From Mucilaginibacter sp. (lineage in GTDB: Bacteria > Bacteroidota > Bacteroidia > Sphingobacteriales > Sphingobacteriaceae), in the NCBI GenBank assembly GCA_031292485.1, contig JARLHA010000026.1, forward strand, positions 1-64,000: a stretch of DNA of 64,000 bases, written 5' to 3'. Within the stretch, counting starts at the first letter, position 1, and every line of letters starts with the position of its first letter. The position numbers were made by a program, and so were the translations under genes. Shown here one piece after another: positions 25,931-34,803 of this stretch. The notes under the pieces are model-generated. The model did no database searches, was not told where the DNA came from, and was given only the letters and a program-made list of their open reading frames with translations.

Positions 25931-26962
25931 ATGACAATATCATACAGCAATTCAAGGCTATACGGGGCGTTTGCAGCGTGCGGGCTTATTTGGGCCGCGG
26001 CGCAAACCTATTATATCCATAGTTTTGGGTTTTTATGGTTTATTGCAGTTACCGATGGTTTGGTGAATACCATACTGCTTTCTGCCGCGTGCTGGCTTAT
26101 CAACAACAACCTGCGTTATTACCAACCCGGCAAAGGCAGTTACATCAATATTTTAATTTGGTGTGCCGCGCTGGCTGCCGTTTGTACCCTGGGTTGCCGC
26201 TGGCTGCTGCCACTGGTTACCACCGGCGATGCTTTTATCCAATTTTTAATCAATTCGGTTTACCTGCGTGGCTTTATCGATTTTTTAGCGATAGGATGGA
26301 TGGCGATGATCAGTATTATTTATTACTCGCAGATTGATCAGAAAGAAAACGAAAAACGCAAAGCCGAAGCCGAAAAGCTGGCCCGCGATGCGGAATTATA
26401 CAATTTAAGGCAGCAATTGCAGCCGCACTTCCTATTTAACAGTTTAAACTCTATCAATGCGCTTATTGGTTTTAAACCCGATGAGGCCCGGCGCATGATT
26501 CACCAGCTTTCGGACTTCTTGCGCGGTACGTTAAAAAAAGATGACCAGCTGCAGGTTCCACTAAATGATGAACTAACGCATTTGAACCTTTACCTTGATA
26601 TTGAAAAAGTACGTTTCGGGCATCGCCTGCAAACGGAGATCAGTTGTGATGAAAGCAGTCGCACTGCCCTGCTGCCCTCGCTTTTACTACAGCCTATTGT
26701 TGAAAACGCCATTAAATTCGGGCTTTACGATACCACCGGCGATGTGGTAGTAAGCATCAGGGCCGAAATGGAGGGCAATTTTTTGATCTTGATGGTACAA
26801 AATCCTTACGATCCGCAAACCTCCAGACCCAAACAAGGCACAGGTTTTGGCTTAAGAGGGGTACAACGCCGGTTATATTTACTATTTGCACGAAATGATT
26901 TGATGGAAACTCACGCAAATGATAATATATTTACAACTATTATTAAAGTACCGCAGTTGTAA
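25931..26962 (+). CDS. LytS/YehU-type sensor histidine kinase
   Basis: 343 residues. The N-terminal ~130 residues carry four or five membrane segments. The His_kinase domain begins with LQPHFLFNSLNSINALI, whose His is the phosphorylated residue, and ends with an HATPase part: PSLLLQPIVENAIKFG (N box) and GTGFGLRGVQRRLYLLF (G box). There is no large external sensor, so the upstream LiaF-like protein is a natural candidate for providing the signal (inference). The response regulator follows 3 bp downstream. Confidence 0.92.
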   Translation: MTISYSNSRLYGAFAACGLIWAAAQTYYIHSFGFLWFIAVTDGLVNTILLSAACWLINNNLRYYQPGKGSYINILIWCAALAAVCTLGCRWLLPLVTTGDAFIQFLINSVYLRGFIDFLAIGWMAMISIIYYSQIDQKENEKRKAEAEKLARDAELYNLRQQLQPHFLFNSLNSINALIGFKPDEARRMIHQLSDFLRGTLKKDDQLQVPLNDELTHLNLYLDIEKVRFGHRLQTEISCDESSRTALLPSLLLQPIVENAIKFGLYDTTGDVVVSIRAEMEGNFLILMVQNPYDPQTSRPKQGTGFGLRGVQRRLYLLFARNDLMETHANDNIFTTIIKVPQL

Positions 26963-26965
26963 TAT

Positions 26966-27706
26966 ATGAAACGCGCATTAATTATTGACGATGAGCCTTT
27001 GGCCCGTATGGTGGTTAGGGAGTATTTGCAGGATTTTAGCCAGATAGAAGTGTTGCAGGAATGCGGCGACGGCTTCGAAGGGCTTAAAGCCATACAGCAA
27101 TATCAACCCGACCTGATCTTCCTGGACGTGCAGATGCCAAAAATCAACGGCTTTGAAATGCTTGAACTGGTGGAACAGCAGCCTGCGGTAATTTTTACTA
27201 CCGCCTTTGACGAGTATGCCATAAAAGCCTTTGAAGCCCACGCGGTGGACTACCTTTTAAAACCTTTTAATAAAGACCGCTTTAATAAAGCGATTGAGAA
27301 ATACCTGGCACAGGCACCGAATGCCCCTTCTCCTAAAAAAACCGAAGAGATACTGGAAGCCGCCAACTCGCCGGCGCAGCATGAGCGCATCGTGGTAAAA
27401 ACCGGCACCAAGGTAAAGATCATCCCGGTACAGGATGTGCAATACCTGGCGGCTGATGATGACTATGTGAGCGTTTATACCGCTGAGGGTTCTTTCCTGA
27501 AAAATAAAACCATGAACTTTTTTGAGCAAACGCTGGACCCCCGATATTTTGTGCGGGTACACCGTTCGTATATGATCGCTATCCAGCAGATTACCCGTAT
27601 CGATCCATATGAAAAGGACGCCCACCTGGCCATCCTTAAATCCGGCGCCAAAATACCGGTTAGTAAAACCGGGTATGTGAAGTTGAAACAGGTGCTGGGA
27701 ATATAG
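26966..27706 (+). CDS. LytTR-family response regulator
   Basis: 246 residues. Receiver domain 1-120 with Asp9, phosphoacceptor Asp54 (IFLDVQMP) and Lys in LLKPFN; a linker around 123-137; and a LytTR DNA-binding domain about 140-245 with VQYLAADDDYVSVYT, FVRVHRSYMIAIQQITRI and GAKIPVSKTGY. It binds DNA as beta strands and should act with the kinase encoded just upstream. The two genes are separated by only 3 bp. Confidence 0.94.
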   Translation: MKRALIIDDEPLARMVVREYLQDFSQIEVLQECGDGFEGLKAIQQYQPDLIFLDVQMPKINGFEMLELVEQQPAVIFTTAFDEYAIKAFEAHAVDYLLKPFNKDRFNKAIEKYLAQAPNAPSPKKTEEILEAANSPAQHERIVVKTGTKVKIIPVQDVQYLAADDDYVSVYTAEGSFLKNKTMNFFEQTLDPRYFVRVHRSYMIAIQQITRIDPYEKDAHLAILKSGAKIPVSKTGYVKLKQVLGI

Positions 27707-27709
27707 TGA

Positions 27710-27845
27710 TTTCGCCTGCCTGCCGCAGGCTGGGATTTCGGAAGTTCGATTTCGGAATTGAAGGTTTTTGGGTGTCATCCTGAGGCTCTCGAAGGATGTG
27801 CGCAAAGGCCTTCGCCCGCCAAGGCTTCGACAGGCTCAGCATGAC
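27710..27845. repeat. Repeat cluster: CCTGCC palindrome, TTTCGG words, GTCATCCTGAGG element
   Basis: 27715-27731 has a CCTGCCTGCCGCAGGC palindrome, 27732-27760 has GATTTCGGAAGTTCGATTTC words, and 27773-27845 is an inverted-repeat element with ends GTCATCCTGAGGCT and AGGCTCAGCATGAC. The rest of the 420-bp gap (27846-28126) is AT-rich, and I see nothing definite in it. Confidence 0.7.
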
Positions 27846-28126
27846 AACGCACTTTTCTTCCATACCCTAATTTAGTGCCTTATTAAACGCAATAAAGTTG
27901 CAATAAAATAGTTTAGACAAATTATCCGGATTGTACAATCAAGTATCCGGTATAAGCCAAAAAATGTACAGAATTATGGTCACTATTTAAGGTTGTCTTA
28001 TATTCCTATTAAATTAGGCTAATAATAGTGCAGCTGGCATATACTTTGTACCCGTTTTTTTGGAAAGCATCAGTCCTTAACAGGTGATGAATGCAACAGA
28101 TTGTTTAATTTAATGTACCCTACATC

Positions 28127-28966
28127 ATGAAAAACCTATTTAAAACTTTAGCTTTTGCTGCTGTAATATTTACAGCGAAAACCAGTACGGCGCAACTGAT
28201 AAATGTCGGCGCTCAAACAGCTACAAAAATTGTAAGCCATGCAGTAATACCATCTGTAACCGCTGCGGAAACTACACAAAACGTAGTGAGTAAGGCTGTT
28301 AATGTTACCGGTAGTGTTGCCGGGCAGGTAAGCAATCAAACACAAACTGCTGTACAGGCGGCTCAAAGCCAGGCGGCTAATGTAAGCGGTTCGGTTAGTA
28401 ATCAAACACAGTCAACCGTTCAGGCAAGCCAAAGCCAGGCTGCGGCGGTTGATGCAAATACCGATGCCACCCTTACAGCCAACGGGAATAAAGACAATGC
28501 AAGCATTGCTTCGGCCACCAAAGGCAGTGTAAACACCAGCGCCGCTTTAATGAAAGGCGTTACAAAAAACAAAGCCAGTGCAACAGCTGCTTTAAAGGCA
28601 AATGAGAAATCGGTGGTTAGCGCCAATACAACAAGAACCGCCACTGCCGGTACCAAAGCTGTTTCGGCGACCTCTGGTATTGCCGCAAAATCTTCAGCAT
28701 CACTTAAGGCGGGCAGCAGTAAAGCCCTTGTTAAATCAAGCGCTGTTGCAAGTAAAGCCAGGAGCAGTGTTGCCGGCGAAAAACTGTCAGCAAACAGCAG
28801 CACTAAAGTAAGCGGTAATGCAAAGGCAGCCGCTTCGCCAGCCGGGATCAGCGCTGCTTCTAAAACTTCGGCCACTTCAGTAACAAGTGTTAAGGCAGGA
28901 AAAAAACAAGTTGATTTAAAAGGATCAGCTTCATCGTCAACAAGCGTTTCTGCTTCAAAAATGTAA
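28127..28966 (+). CDS. Secreted Ser/Ala/Thr-rich low-complexity protein
   Basis: 279 residues. Signal peptide MKNLFKTLAFAAVIFTAKTS with cleavage near TAQ. The mature chain has two tandem copies of GSVAGQVSNQTQTAVQAAQS-like sequence at about 60-105 and then Ser/Ala/Thr/Lys-rich low complexity with no aromatic residue except one or two. Likely disordered or fibrous and surface-exposed. It is followed 79 bp later by a family X barrel gene on the same strand, with a terminator between. Function unknown. Confidence 0.7.
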   Translation: MKNLFKTLAFAAVIFTAKTSTAQLINVGAQTATKIVSHAVIPSVTAAETTQNVVSKAVNVTGSVAGQVSNQTQTAVQAAQSQAANVSGSVSNQTQSTVQASQSQAAAVDANTDATLTANGNKDNASIASATKGSVNTSAALMKGVTKNKASATAALKANEKSVVSANTTRTATAGTKAVSATSGIAAKSSASLKAGSSKALVKSSAVASKARSSVAGEKLSANSSTKVSGNAKAAASPAGISAASKTSATSVTSVKAGKKQVDLKGSASSSTSVSASKM

Positions 28967-28987
28967 TAACTTAAAAAATACTATGCG

Positions 28988-29019
28988 TCAGGAAGGCCGG
29001 CTTTGGCCTTCCTGATGTT
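28988..29019 (+). terminator. Rho-independent terminator
   Basis: Stem TCAGGAAGGCC / GGCCTTCCTGA with a 6-base loop, followed by TGTTTT. Confidence 0.85.
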
Positions 29020-29045
29020 TTAACCTTATACTAAAAAAACTGACC

Positions 29046-29942
29046 ATGTACCGGCCCAGGCTAATTGCCATACCATTAATCTTATTGTTTTTATCGTTTA
29101 AAGCCAGCGGGCAGCAACTGAAAGCTGATACCAGTGTGAACAAACAAGCCCCCAAAACGCTGTTTATGAATGCAGGCCTGCAATATCTTTCGCAATTAAC
29201 GTATGCCGGCCGCAGAGATGCTTCAAGCGTACCTGTTTTACTGCCAACCTTTACCCTAATATCCACCAAAGGTTTTTTTGTTGCAGGGATAGGTTACTTT
29301 GACCTTAACGGTTCAAAAAGTGCTGCTGAGGGTTTAAGTATTACGCCGGGTTACGTGTTTTCATTTGATAAAAAGAAGGAATTTGGCGGCTCAATTTCTG
29401 CTACCAAGTATTTTATCACCGACAACAGTCCTATTATCCTTTCATCATTTAATGCCACTATCGACGGGCAACTACATTATAACCCTGATAATATTGTTAA
29501 ACTAACGGTTGACGGCAGTTACCGCTTCAGCAAAACCGGGCCTAATGATGTAATTAATGATGCCGAATTATCTAAAGAAATCCAGGTTACAAAAACCGGC
29601 AAGAATAATAAGGATGGTTTAAAGATAACACCCACCGTAACCCTTTACAGCGGTACACAATCATTTTATAAAACCTCAGACAGTACACTCGCCAACAATT
29701 CATCGGTTTTAAAAAACATCCTTTCGCCCGGGCAAACAACTACTGTACAAAATCAACAGGTTAGGCAATATGCCATACTGGCCCTCAGCGGTTCGCTGCA
29801 GTTGAGCTATGTGATTAAAACCTGGCAGATCAGCTTTACGCCTTATTTAATTCAGCCCTATCACCAGGTTAATTACGCCAATAATACGCCGCAAAACGGC
29901 AGTTATTTTTTGTTTACCACTGGCGTAAGTGTGACGTTTTGA
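29046..29942 (+). CDS. Outer-membrane beta-barrel protein, family X copy 2
   Basis: 298 residues with a signal peptide (MYRPRLIAIPLILLFLSF..., cleavage near SGQ). It is paralogous to the protein at 18873-19784: GLQYLSQLTYAGRRDASSVP, PTVTLYSGTQSFY and ISFTPYLI match the corresponding segments. It ends in FTTGVSVTF, a terminal strand with Phe, typical for outer-membrane barrels. It stands behind a Ser/Ala-rich secreted protein gene, as the other copy stands beside a Lys/Ala-rich one. Function unknown. Confidence 0.7.
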   Translation: MYRPRLIAIPLILLFLSFKASGQQLKADTSVNKQAPKTLFMNAGLQYLSQLTYAGRRDASSVPVLLPTFTLISTKGFFVAGIGYFDLNGSKSAAEGLSITPGYVFSFDKKKEFGGSISATKYFITDNSPIILSSFNATIDGQLHYNPDNIVKLTVDGSYRFSKTGPNDVINDAELSKEIQVTKTGKNNKDGLKITPTVTLYSGTQSFYKTSDSTLANNSSVLKNILSPGQTTTVQNQQVRQYAILALSGSLQLSYVIKTWQISFTPYLIQPYHQVNYANNTPQNGSYFLFTTGVSVTF

Positions 29943-30101
29943 GTTGGAGATTAGTGATTGGAGATTAGTTGGAGGCGGGAAAGACCGAAAGAAGGAATGG
30001 CGTCAGAGAACATTCCAACAACTCCCCATCATCTCGTGGTAAAAATCCGCTTAAACGGATAAATCTAACAGCTTATCTTCACATCTTTGCAGAAAAAAAT
30101 T

Positions 30102-31172
30102 ATGCCACATCTGTTTTCTTCTATAAAAATAAAAAACATTGAGTTTAAAAACCGCATTGTGGTATCGCCGATGTGCGAATACTCTTGCGAAGATGGTTTT
30201 GCAAACGACTGGCACCTGGTGCATTTGGGCAGCCGTGCGGTAGGCGGCGCGGCTCTGGTATTTACCGAGGCGATAGCGGTTTCACCCGAAGGACGAATCA
30301 GTTACGGCGACCTGGGTATTTATAAAGACGAGCACATCGCTAAACTAAAACAGATCACTGATTTTATCCACCAAAACGGCGCTTATGCCGGTACGCAGCT
30401 GGCACATGCCGGCCGTAAGGCAAGTCATGAGTTACCATGGGATGGGGGCAAACAAATCCCCTCAGATCAGCCAAACGGATGGAAAGCCGTAGCGCCAAGT
30501 GCCATCCCTTTTATTGAAGAAGAGGAGACACCAACTGCATTGGATAAGGCCGGTATTGAAAAAGTGAAAGCCGATTTTAAAGCCGCAGCCTTACGTACAC
30601 TAAAGGCAGGTTTTGATGTGATCGAGATCCACGCGGCGCACGGTTACCTGATCAATGAGTTTTTATCGCCCATTACCAATCATCGTACCGACGAATATGG
30701 CGGCCCGTTTGACAACCGGAACCGTTTATTGCTTGAGGTTATTGAAAGTATACAGGAAGTTTGGCCTGCTGAATATCCTTTGTTTGTACGCATCTCATCA
30801 ACCGACTGGACCGAAGGCGGCTGGACTGCCGATGATTCGGCTGCTTTGGGCAAAGTATTGATAGATAAGGGCGTCGATCTGGTCGATTGTTCGTCCGGCG
30901 GAAACGTAGCTACTGCCAAGATTCCGCTAAAGCCCGGTTACCAGGTTGAATTTGCCGAAAAGGTAAAAAAGGAAAGCGGCGTTTTAACCGGCGCGGTTGG
31001 TTTGATCACCGAAGCGGTACAGGCGGATACCATTATTAAGGAGGGGCAGGCCGATATGGTTTTCCTGGCGCGCGAATTATTGCGCGACCCTTATTTCCCC
31101 CTTCGTGCCGCGCATTTGCTTGGGCAGGAAGTAAAATGGCCCGATCAGTATTTAAGAGCAAAATGGCACTGA
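30102..31172 (+). CDS. Old yellow enzyme, YqjM-type NADPH dehydrogenase
   Basis: 356 residues from ATG 30102. An FMN-dependent ene-reductase: Cys25 in VVSPMCEYS is the redox-tuning cysteine of the thermophilic-like (YqjM) class, HAAHGYLINEFLSP is the substrate-binding stretch, and NHRTDEYGG is a family hallmark. TEAIAVSPEGRISYGD also fits. It reduces activated C=C bonds in the cytoplasm; the natural substrate is unknown. A short palindrome lies after its stop. Confidence 0.9.
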   Translation: MPHLFSSIKIKNIEFKNRIVVSPMCEYSCEDGFANDWHLVHLGSRAVGGAALVFTEAIAVSPEGRISYGDLGIYKDEHIAKLKQITDFIHQNGAYAGTQLAHAGRKASHELPWDGGKQIPSDQPNGWKAVAPSAIPFIEEEETPTALDKAGIEKVKADFKAAALRTLKAGFDVIEIHAAHGYLINEFLSPITNHRTDEYGGPFDNRNRLLLEVIESIQEVWPAEYPLFVRISSTDWTEGGWTADDSAALGKVLIDKGVDLVDCSSGGNVATAKIPLKPGYQVEFAEKVKKESGVLTGAVGLITEAVQADTIIKEGQADMVFLARELLRDPYFPLRAAHLLGQEVKWPDQYLRAKWH

Positions 31173-31197
31173 AAAATTTGTAATTTTGGACATTGTA

Positions 31198-31219
31198 GAG
31201 ACGCGATGCATCGCGTCTC
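31198..31219. repeat. Perfect palindrome GAGACGCGATG...
   Basis: A 22-bp perfect palindrome centred on ATGCAT with arms GAGACGCGATG and its complement. It belongs to a word widely repeated in bacterial intergenic DNA and may act as a terminator for the upstream gene. Confidence 0.7.
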
Positions 31220-31239
31220 ACGTTTGATTGTCATCATAC

Positions 31240-32121
31240 ATGAAAAAATACCTCTCGTTAGTTACCTTTTCTCACACCATTTTCGCAATGCCGTTTGCTT
31301 TTATCGGCTTTTTTTTGGCGGTAACAACTACCAATGCCCGTTTCGAGTGGCCGAAGCTGTTGATGATGGTTTTGTGTATGATCCTGGCGCGGAACTCGGC
31401 CATGGCCTTTAACCGCTACCTCGACAGGGATATCGATTCAAAAAACCCGCGTACCAAACAAAGGGATATTCCATCCGGGCGGATAAGCGCAGGTGCTGCC
31501 TTAACTTTTACTATTATTAATTGCCTGTTATTTATCGGGGTAACCTGGTTTATCAACAGGTTGTGTTTTTATTTATCGCCGGTGGCGTTGCTGGTGGTAT
31601 TGGGCTATAGTGCCACCAAAAGGTTTACCGCACTTTGCCATTTGGTATTGGGTTTGGGTTTATCCCTGGCGCCCATCGGTGCGTATTTGGTAGTAACCGG
31701 GGCTTTTGCTTTAACGCCGCTGTTTTTTTCCTTTGCGGTATTGTGCTGGGTAAGTGGGTTTGATATTATTTATGCCCTGCAGGACGAAGATTTCGACAGG
31801 GCCGAAAACCTGCATTCCATCCCTGCTTATTTGGGTAAAGTAAACGCCCTCAGATTATCTGCTTTTTTGCATATCTTTTCGGCGGCTTTTGTGGTGATGC
31901 CGGTATTTTATACCCATGTGGGCATATTGTATTATGCGGGTATTGTGTTTTTCTGTGTTATGCTTACGTACCAGCACCTGCTGGTAAAACCCAACGACTT
32001 AAGCCGGGTTAATTTTGCTTTTATGACCACCAACGGCATCGCCAGCGTGGTTTTTGCCGCGTTCTTTTTACTGGATAGATTTGCCATGGCACATATATCG
32101 GCTTTTGACATTCATCTTTAA
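31240..32121 (+). CDS. UbiA-family prenyltransferase
   Basis: 293 residues from ATG 31240, with eight or nine membrane segments. The first Asp-rich motif is NRYLDRDIDSKNPRTKQRD, the second DEDFDRAENLHSIP; both bind Mg-prenyl diphosphate. The sequence is like the 4-hydroxybenzoate-polyprenyltransferase-type group (including MqnP of the futalosine menaquinone route). Since Bacteroidota make menaquinone, an MqnP-like role is plausible, but no other men or mqn gene is in view. Confidence 0.85.
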   Translation: MKKYLSLVTFSHTIFAMPFAFIGFFLAVTTTNARFEWPKLLMMVLCMILARNSAMAFNRYLDRDIDSKNPRTKQRDIPSGRISAGAALTFTIINCLLFIGVTWFINRLCFYLSPVALLVVLGYSATKRFTALCHLVLGLGLSLAPIGAYLVVTGAFALTPLFFSFAVLCWVSGFDIIYALQDEDFDRAENLHSIPAYLGKVNALRLSAFLHIFSAAFVVMPVFYTHVGILYYAGIVFFCVMLTYQHLLVKPNDLSRVNFAFMTTNGIASVVFAAFFLLDRFAMAHISAFDIHL

Positions 32122-32141
32122 CCTACTGTTGATTATGGTTT

Positions 32142-32190
32142 TTGATTCATCTGCACATCCGCACATTTGCATATCTGCACATCAAAACAG
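32142..32190. repeat. CACATTTGCACATC-word array, copy 1
   Basis: A degenerate tandem of CATCTGCACAT / CATTTGCATAT words immediately before the Crp/Fnr gene. A second array of the same words is at 36236-36269, before the M3 peptidase gene. Confidence 0.7.
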
Positions 32191-32193
32191 GGT

Positions 32194-32838
32194 ATGGATA
32201 ATCTAACGGCATTCAATATCTACAGAACGCAAATTGAAAAATACATTGTATTTAATGAGGAAGAATGGGCGGCGTTTAAAGACCACCTTGCCGTTAAAAC
32301 ATTAAAAAAGAAACAAAATTTTGCTCAACCAGGCTTAGTTTGTAACGATATCGGCTTTGTTATTTCGGGATCTGTAAGGTATTTTAACGTGGTGAATGGG
32401 GAGGAAATAACGAGCTACTTTAGTTTCGAAAATGAGTTTGTAAGTTCCTATAAAAGCTTTTTGACGCTTACGCCGGCTTTAAATTACATCCAGGCGCTGG
32501 AGCCGACCTTATTAGTTACTTTTAGCCAAAAGAGTATGCAGCAAATGCTGGCAAACCCATTGCTGGCTCATAAAATGGAGCGCTTCGGCAGGCTGGTCGC
32601 CGAGTTTTATTTAATTTGTTATGAAGACCGTATGTCTTCATTTATTAACAAAACCCCCGAAGAGCGCTATATGGACCTGTTTAGCACTCGTCGCGATATT
32701 TTACAGCGCATGCCCCAGCACTACATCGCTCATTTTTTAGGAATAACTCCCGTGTCGCTCTCGCGGATAAAGAGGCGTATTCTGGAGCCGGTGAAAGTGC
32801 CCAATCCAAATGCATCACCTACAGAAATACAATATTAA
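32194..32838 (+). CDS. Crp/Fnr-family transcriptional regulator
   Basis: 214 residues from ATG 32194. An N-terminal cyclic-nucleotide-binding-like beta barrel (about 25-130) and a C-terminal helix-turn-helix with MPQHYIAHFLGITPVSLSRIK. The cAMP-contacting residues of Crp are not kept, which is normal for the large Bacteroidota subgroup of unknown ligand. No iron-sulfur cysteines, so it is not a true Fnr. Its targets are unknown. Confidence 0.88.
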   Translation: MDNLTAFNIYRTQIEKYIVFNEEEWAAFKDHLAVKTLKKKQNFAQPGLVCNDIGFVISGSVRYFNVVNGEEITSYFSFENEFVSSYKSFLTLTPALNYIQALEPTLLVTFSQKSMQQMLANPLLAHKMERFGRLVAEFYLICYEDRMSSFINKTPEERYMDLFSTRRDILQRMPQHYIAHFLGITPVSLSRIKRRILEPVKVPNPNASPTEIQY

Positions 32839-32848
32839 AAATGCGGGT

Positions 32849-33196
32849 TTACGGCGTTAATTCAGAACTATCAAATGTTCTTTTAAAATAAAAGACCTCG
32901 TACCAGGGGGAACTTGAATGTATGCTTACTAAATTCCAACCTATTTGGGCCATATAATTTAAAATATCGGTTCCCGTTGCCAGATCATTGACCTGATAAA
33001 GTTGTTTTATAATTATAGAATCCTTCAACGCGAATTTTCCTTTATTTTCACCAAACGAAATTTTCGCTACTTTTTTGCGATTCACATTATTGGTCCCAAT
33101 GGTTACCTGGCAATATTTATCAACCTTGGTTTGCGCGTGAGCGTATGAAACTGACGTAAGTATTAAAGTTAAAAAAAGTAAAAGGTGTTTTTTCAT
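32849..33196 (-). CDS. Small secreted protein
   Basis: 115 residues from the ATG at 33196, where the signal peptide MKKHLLLFLTLILTSVSYAH with cleavage after AHAQ begins; a longer frame to 33334 runs through repeat words and is rejected. The mature part (VDKYCQVTIGT...GWNLVSIHSSSPWYEVFYFKR) has one cysteine and resembles small Bacteroidota proteins of unknown function. Convergent with the Crp/Fnr gene, with 10 bp between stops. Confidence 0.65.
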   Translation of the reverse strand: MKKHLLLFLTLILTSVSYAHAQTKVDKYCQVTIGTNNVNRKKVAKISFGENKGKFALKDSIIIKQLYQVNDLATGTDILNYMAQIGWNLVSIHSSSPWYEVFYFKRTFDSSELTP

Positions 33197-33375
33197 TTTT
33201 GTTGTTTTAAGGTGAATAAAGGTAGGTCGTTTCTTGTTCAATACAATTGCTAAATGCATTAAAGTTGCATTAGAATTTAAAGCAGCCAAAATACTTAAAT
33301 CCGAAATCGAACATCCGACATCCGAAATAACCAAATTCTTATCTTTTGTTAACGTTTTGAGAAACAGTGTGCCCG

Positions 33376-33383
33376 TACATTTG
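33376..33383 (+). promoter_or_regulatory. -7 box for the epimerase-like gene
   Basis: TACATTTG fits TAnnTTTG. A TTTG at 33356-33359 is a possible -33 element, with a rather short 16-bp spacer. Confidence 0.45.
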
Positions 33384-33405
33384 TCTTAAACAAAACGAAA
33401 AGACA

Positions 33406-34335
33406 ATGCACACCATATTAGGAGCCGGCGGGGCAGTAGCAAACGCACTTACCCGCGAATTAACCAACCATAACGAAACCATCCGCCTGGTAAGCCGCAA
33501 ACCCATTGCCAATACCGCCAAAAACATCAGCTGGAAAAAAGCTGACCTGCTGAATTATGCCGAAGTGCTGGAAGCCGCGAAAGGTTCATCCGTAATTTAT
33601 ATAACAGCAGGCCTGGTTTATGATAAAAACATCTGGCGGGAACAATGGCCCGTAGTAATGCAAAATGCAATCAATGCAGCCAAAGAAACAGGAGCAAGGC
33701 TGATATTTTTTGATAACGTTTACATGTACGGCCTGGTTGACGGCCCCATGACCGAAGACACACCTTATAACCCATGCAGCGCAAAAGGCGAAGTACGTGC
33801 CAAAATAGCCACCCAATTAATTGATGAGGCAAAAGCCGGCAATATTAAAGCAAGCATAGCCCGTGCCGCTGATTTTTACGGCACCGAAAATAAAAACAGC
33901 TTTTTAGATATGATGGTGCTGGATAACTATGCCAAAGGGGCAAAAGCCCAATGGCTGGGCAATATGGAAAAACTGCACAATTTTAGCTATATCCCCGATA
34001 TGGGAAAAGGCGTATACCTGCTTGGGCAAAACCCTGATAGTGATAACCAGATCTGGCATATGCCCACTGCTAAACCATTAACCGGCAAACAATTTATTGA
34101 GATGGCCGCTAAAATTTACGGGGTTGAACCAAAGGTTTTCGCCATCAATAAATTTTTCCTGTGGAGCTACGGCTTATTCAACAAAGTGGTAGCCAGTACC
34201 GTTGAAATGTATTACCAGTACAACCACGATTATATTTTCGATTCATCCAAATTTGAAAAGGCGTTTAATGTAAAACCCGCAGCGTATGAAGATGGGATTA
34301 GGGTGATGTCGGAGACGGTGTATAAGAAGAAGTAG
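33406..34335 (+). CDS. NAD(P)-dependent epimerase/dehydratase-like protein
   Basis: 309 residues from ATG 33406. A Rossmann fold starts at once with ILGAGGAVANALTREL, a variant of the NAD-binding glycine motif. NVYMYGLVDGPMTEDTPYNP is the active-site region of extended short-chain dehydrogenases, but the canonical YxxxK lysine is not obvious (CSAKGEVRAKI follows instead). It may act on a sugar or other metabolite, or be a redox sensor. No operon partner is visible. Confidence 0.8.
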   Translation: MHTILGAGGAVANALTRELTNHNETIRLVSRKPIANTAKNISWKKADLLNYAEVLEAAKGSSVIYITAGLVYDKNIWREQWPVVMQNAINAAKETGARLIFFDNVYMYGLVDGPMTEDTPYNPCSAKGEVRAKIATQLIDEAKAGNIKASIARAADFYGTENKNSFLDMMVLDNYAKGAKAQWLGNMEKLHNFSYIPDMGKGVYLLGQNPDSDNQIWHMPTAKPLTGKQFIEMAAKIYGVEPKVFAINKFFLWSYGLFNKVVASTVEMYYQYNHDYIFDSSKFEKAFNVKPAAYEDGIRVMSETVYKKK

Positions 34336-34348
34336 TCCGAAACCTGAA

Positions 34349-34801
34349 TTATAACAATCGGTCATCCCAAAAATAATCTTCCGTTCGTACAAGCGAAACT
34401 TTATCTTTAAAGTCAGGATGAAATGTGTTGATAAGGTAATTGTACTCCTTGGGGATCACTGCTGAAGGCACTTTTAATATCAGCGATTTGTTTTTTTGAT
34501 ACCATTCGCTTCCAATATGTTGTAAATCTGGATAAGCTATCAAGCTTCTCCATGATTTAGGTAAATCCGATTGTAATACCTGATGGAATAAATTTTCCTC
34601 ATCAGCGATGGATATTATCATTACCTTATACTTAACAGAAGGGGATAAGGAATTTTCGTGAACTATTAATTCTAATGATGAAAGAGATCTCGAACTTCCT
34701 GTATATACGATAAATTGGTCATCTAAATTCCACCGATTTGCTCTTCCTGATGCGGTTAGCTTTTTTGCGAAAGATTCTTTAGCAATTCTGAATACTTCCA
34801 T
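34349..34801 (-). CDS. RES-domain toxin
   Basis: 150 residues, the normal RES length. The pattern VFRIAKES, GRANRWN, VYTGSSRSLSSLELIVH is the RES signature (Arg, Tyr, Ser and Glu of the NAD-binding pocket). RES toxins degrade NAD+ or ADP-ribosylate targets. It is encoded 2 bp downstream of its Xre/MbcA-like antitoxin, in the usual antitoxin-first order. The C-terminus (TFHPDFKDKVSLV, then DYFWDDRL) also matches the family. Confidence 0.9.
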   Translation of the reverse strand: MEVFRIAKESFAKKLTASGRANRWNLDDQFIVYTGSSRSLSSLELIVHENSLSPSVKYKVMIISIADEENLFHQVLQSDLPKSWRSLIAYPDLQHIGSEWYQKNKSLILKVPSAVIPKEYNYLINTFHPDFKDKVSLVRTEDYFWDDRLL

Positions 34802-34803
34802 TT

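Noticed and set aside
27257..27805. 182-residue reverse frame
   Set aside because: Antisense to the LytTR regulator and running into intergenic repeats.
33197..33334. Longer N-terminus for the small secreted protein
   Set aside because: The extension is read through CCGAAATC word repeats; the internal ATG gives a clean signal peptide.
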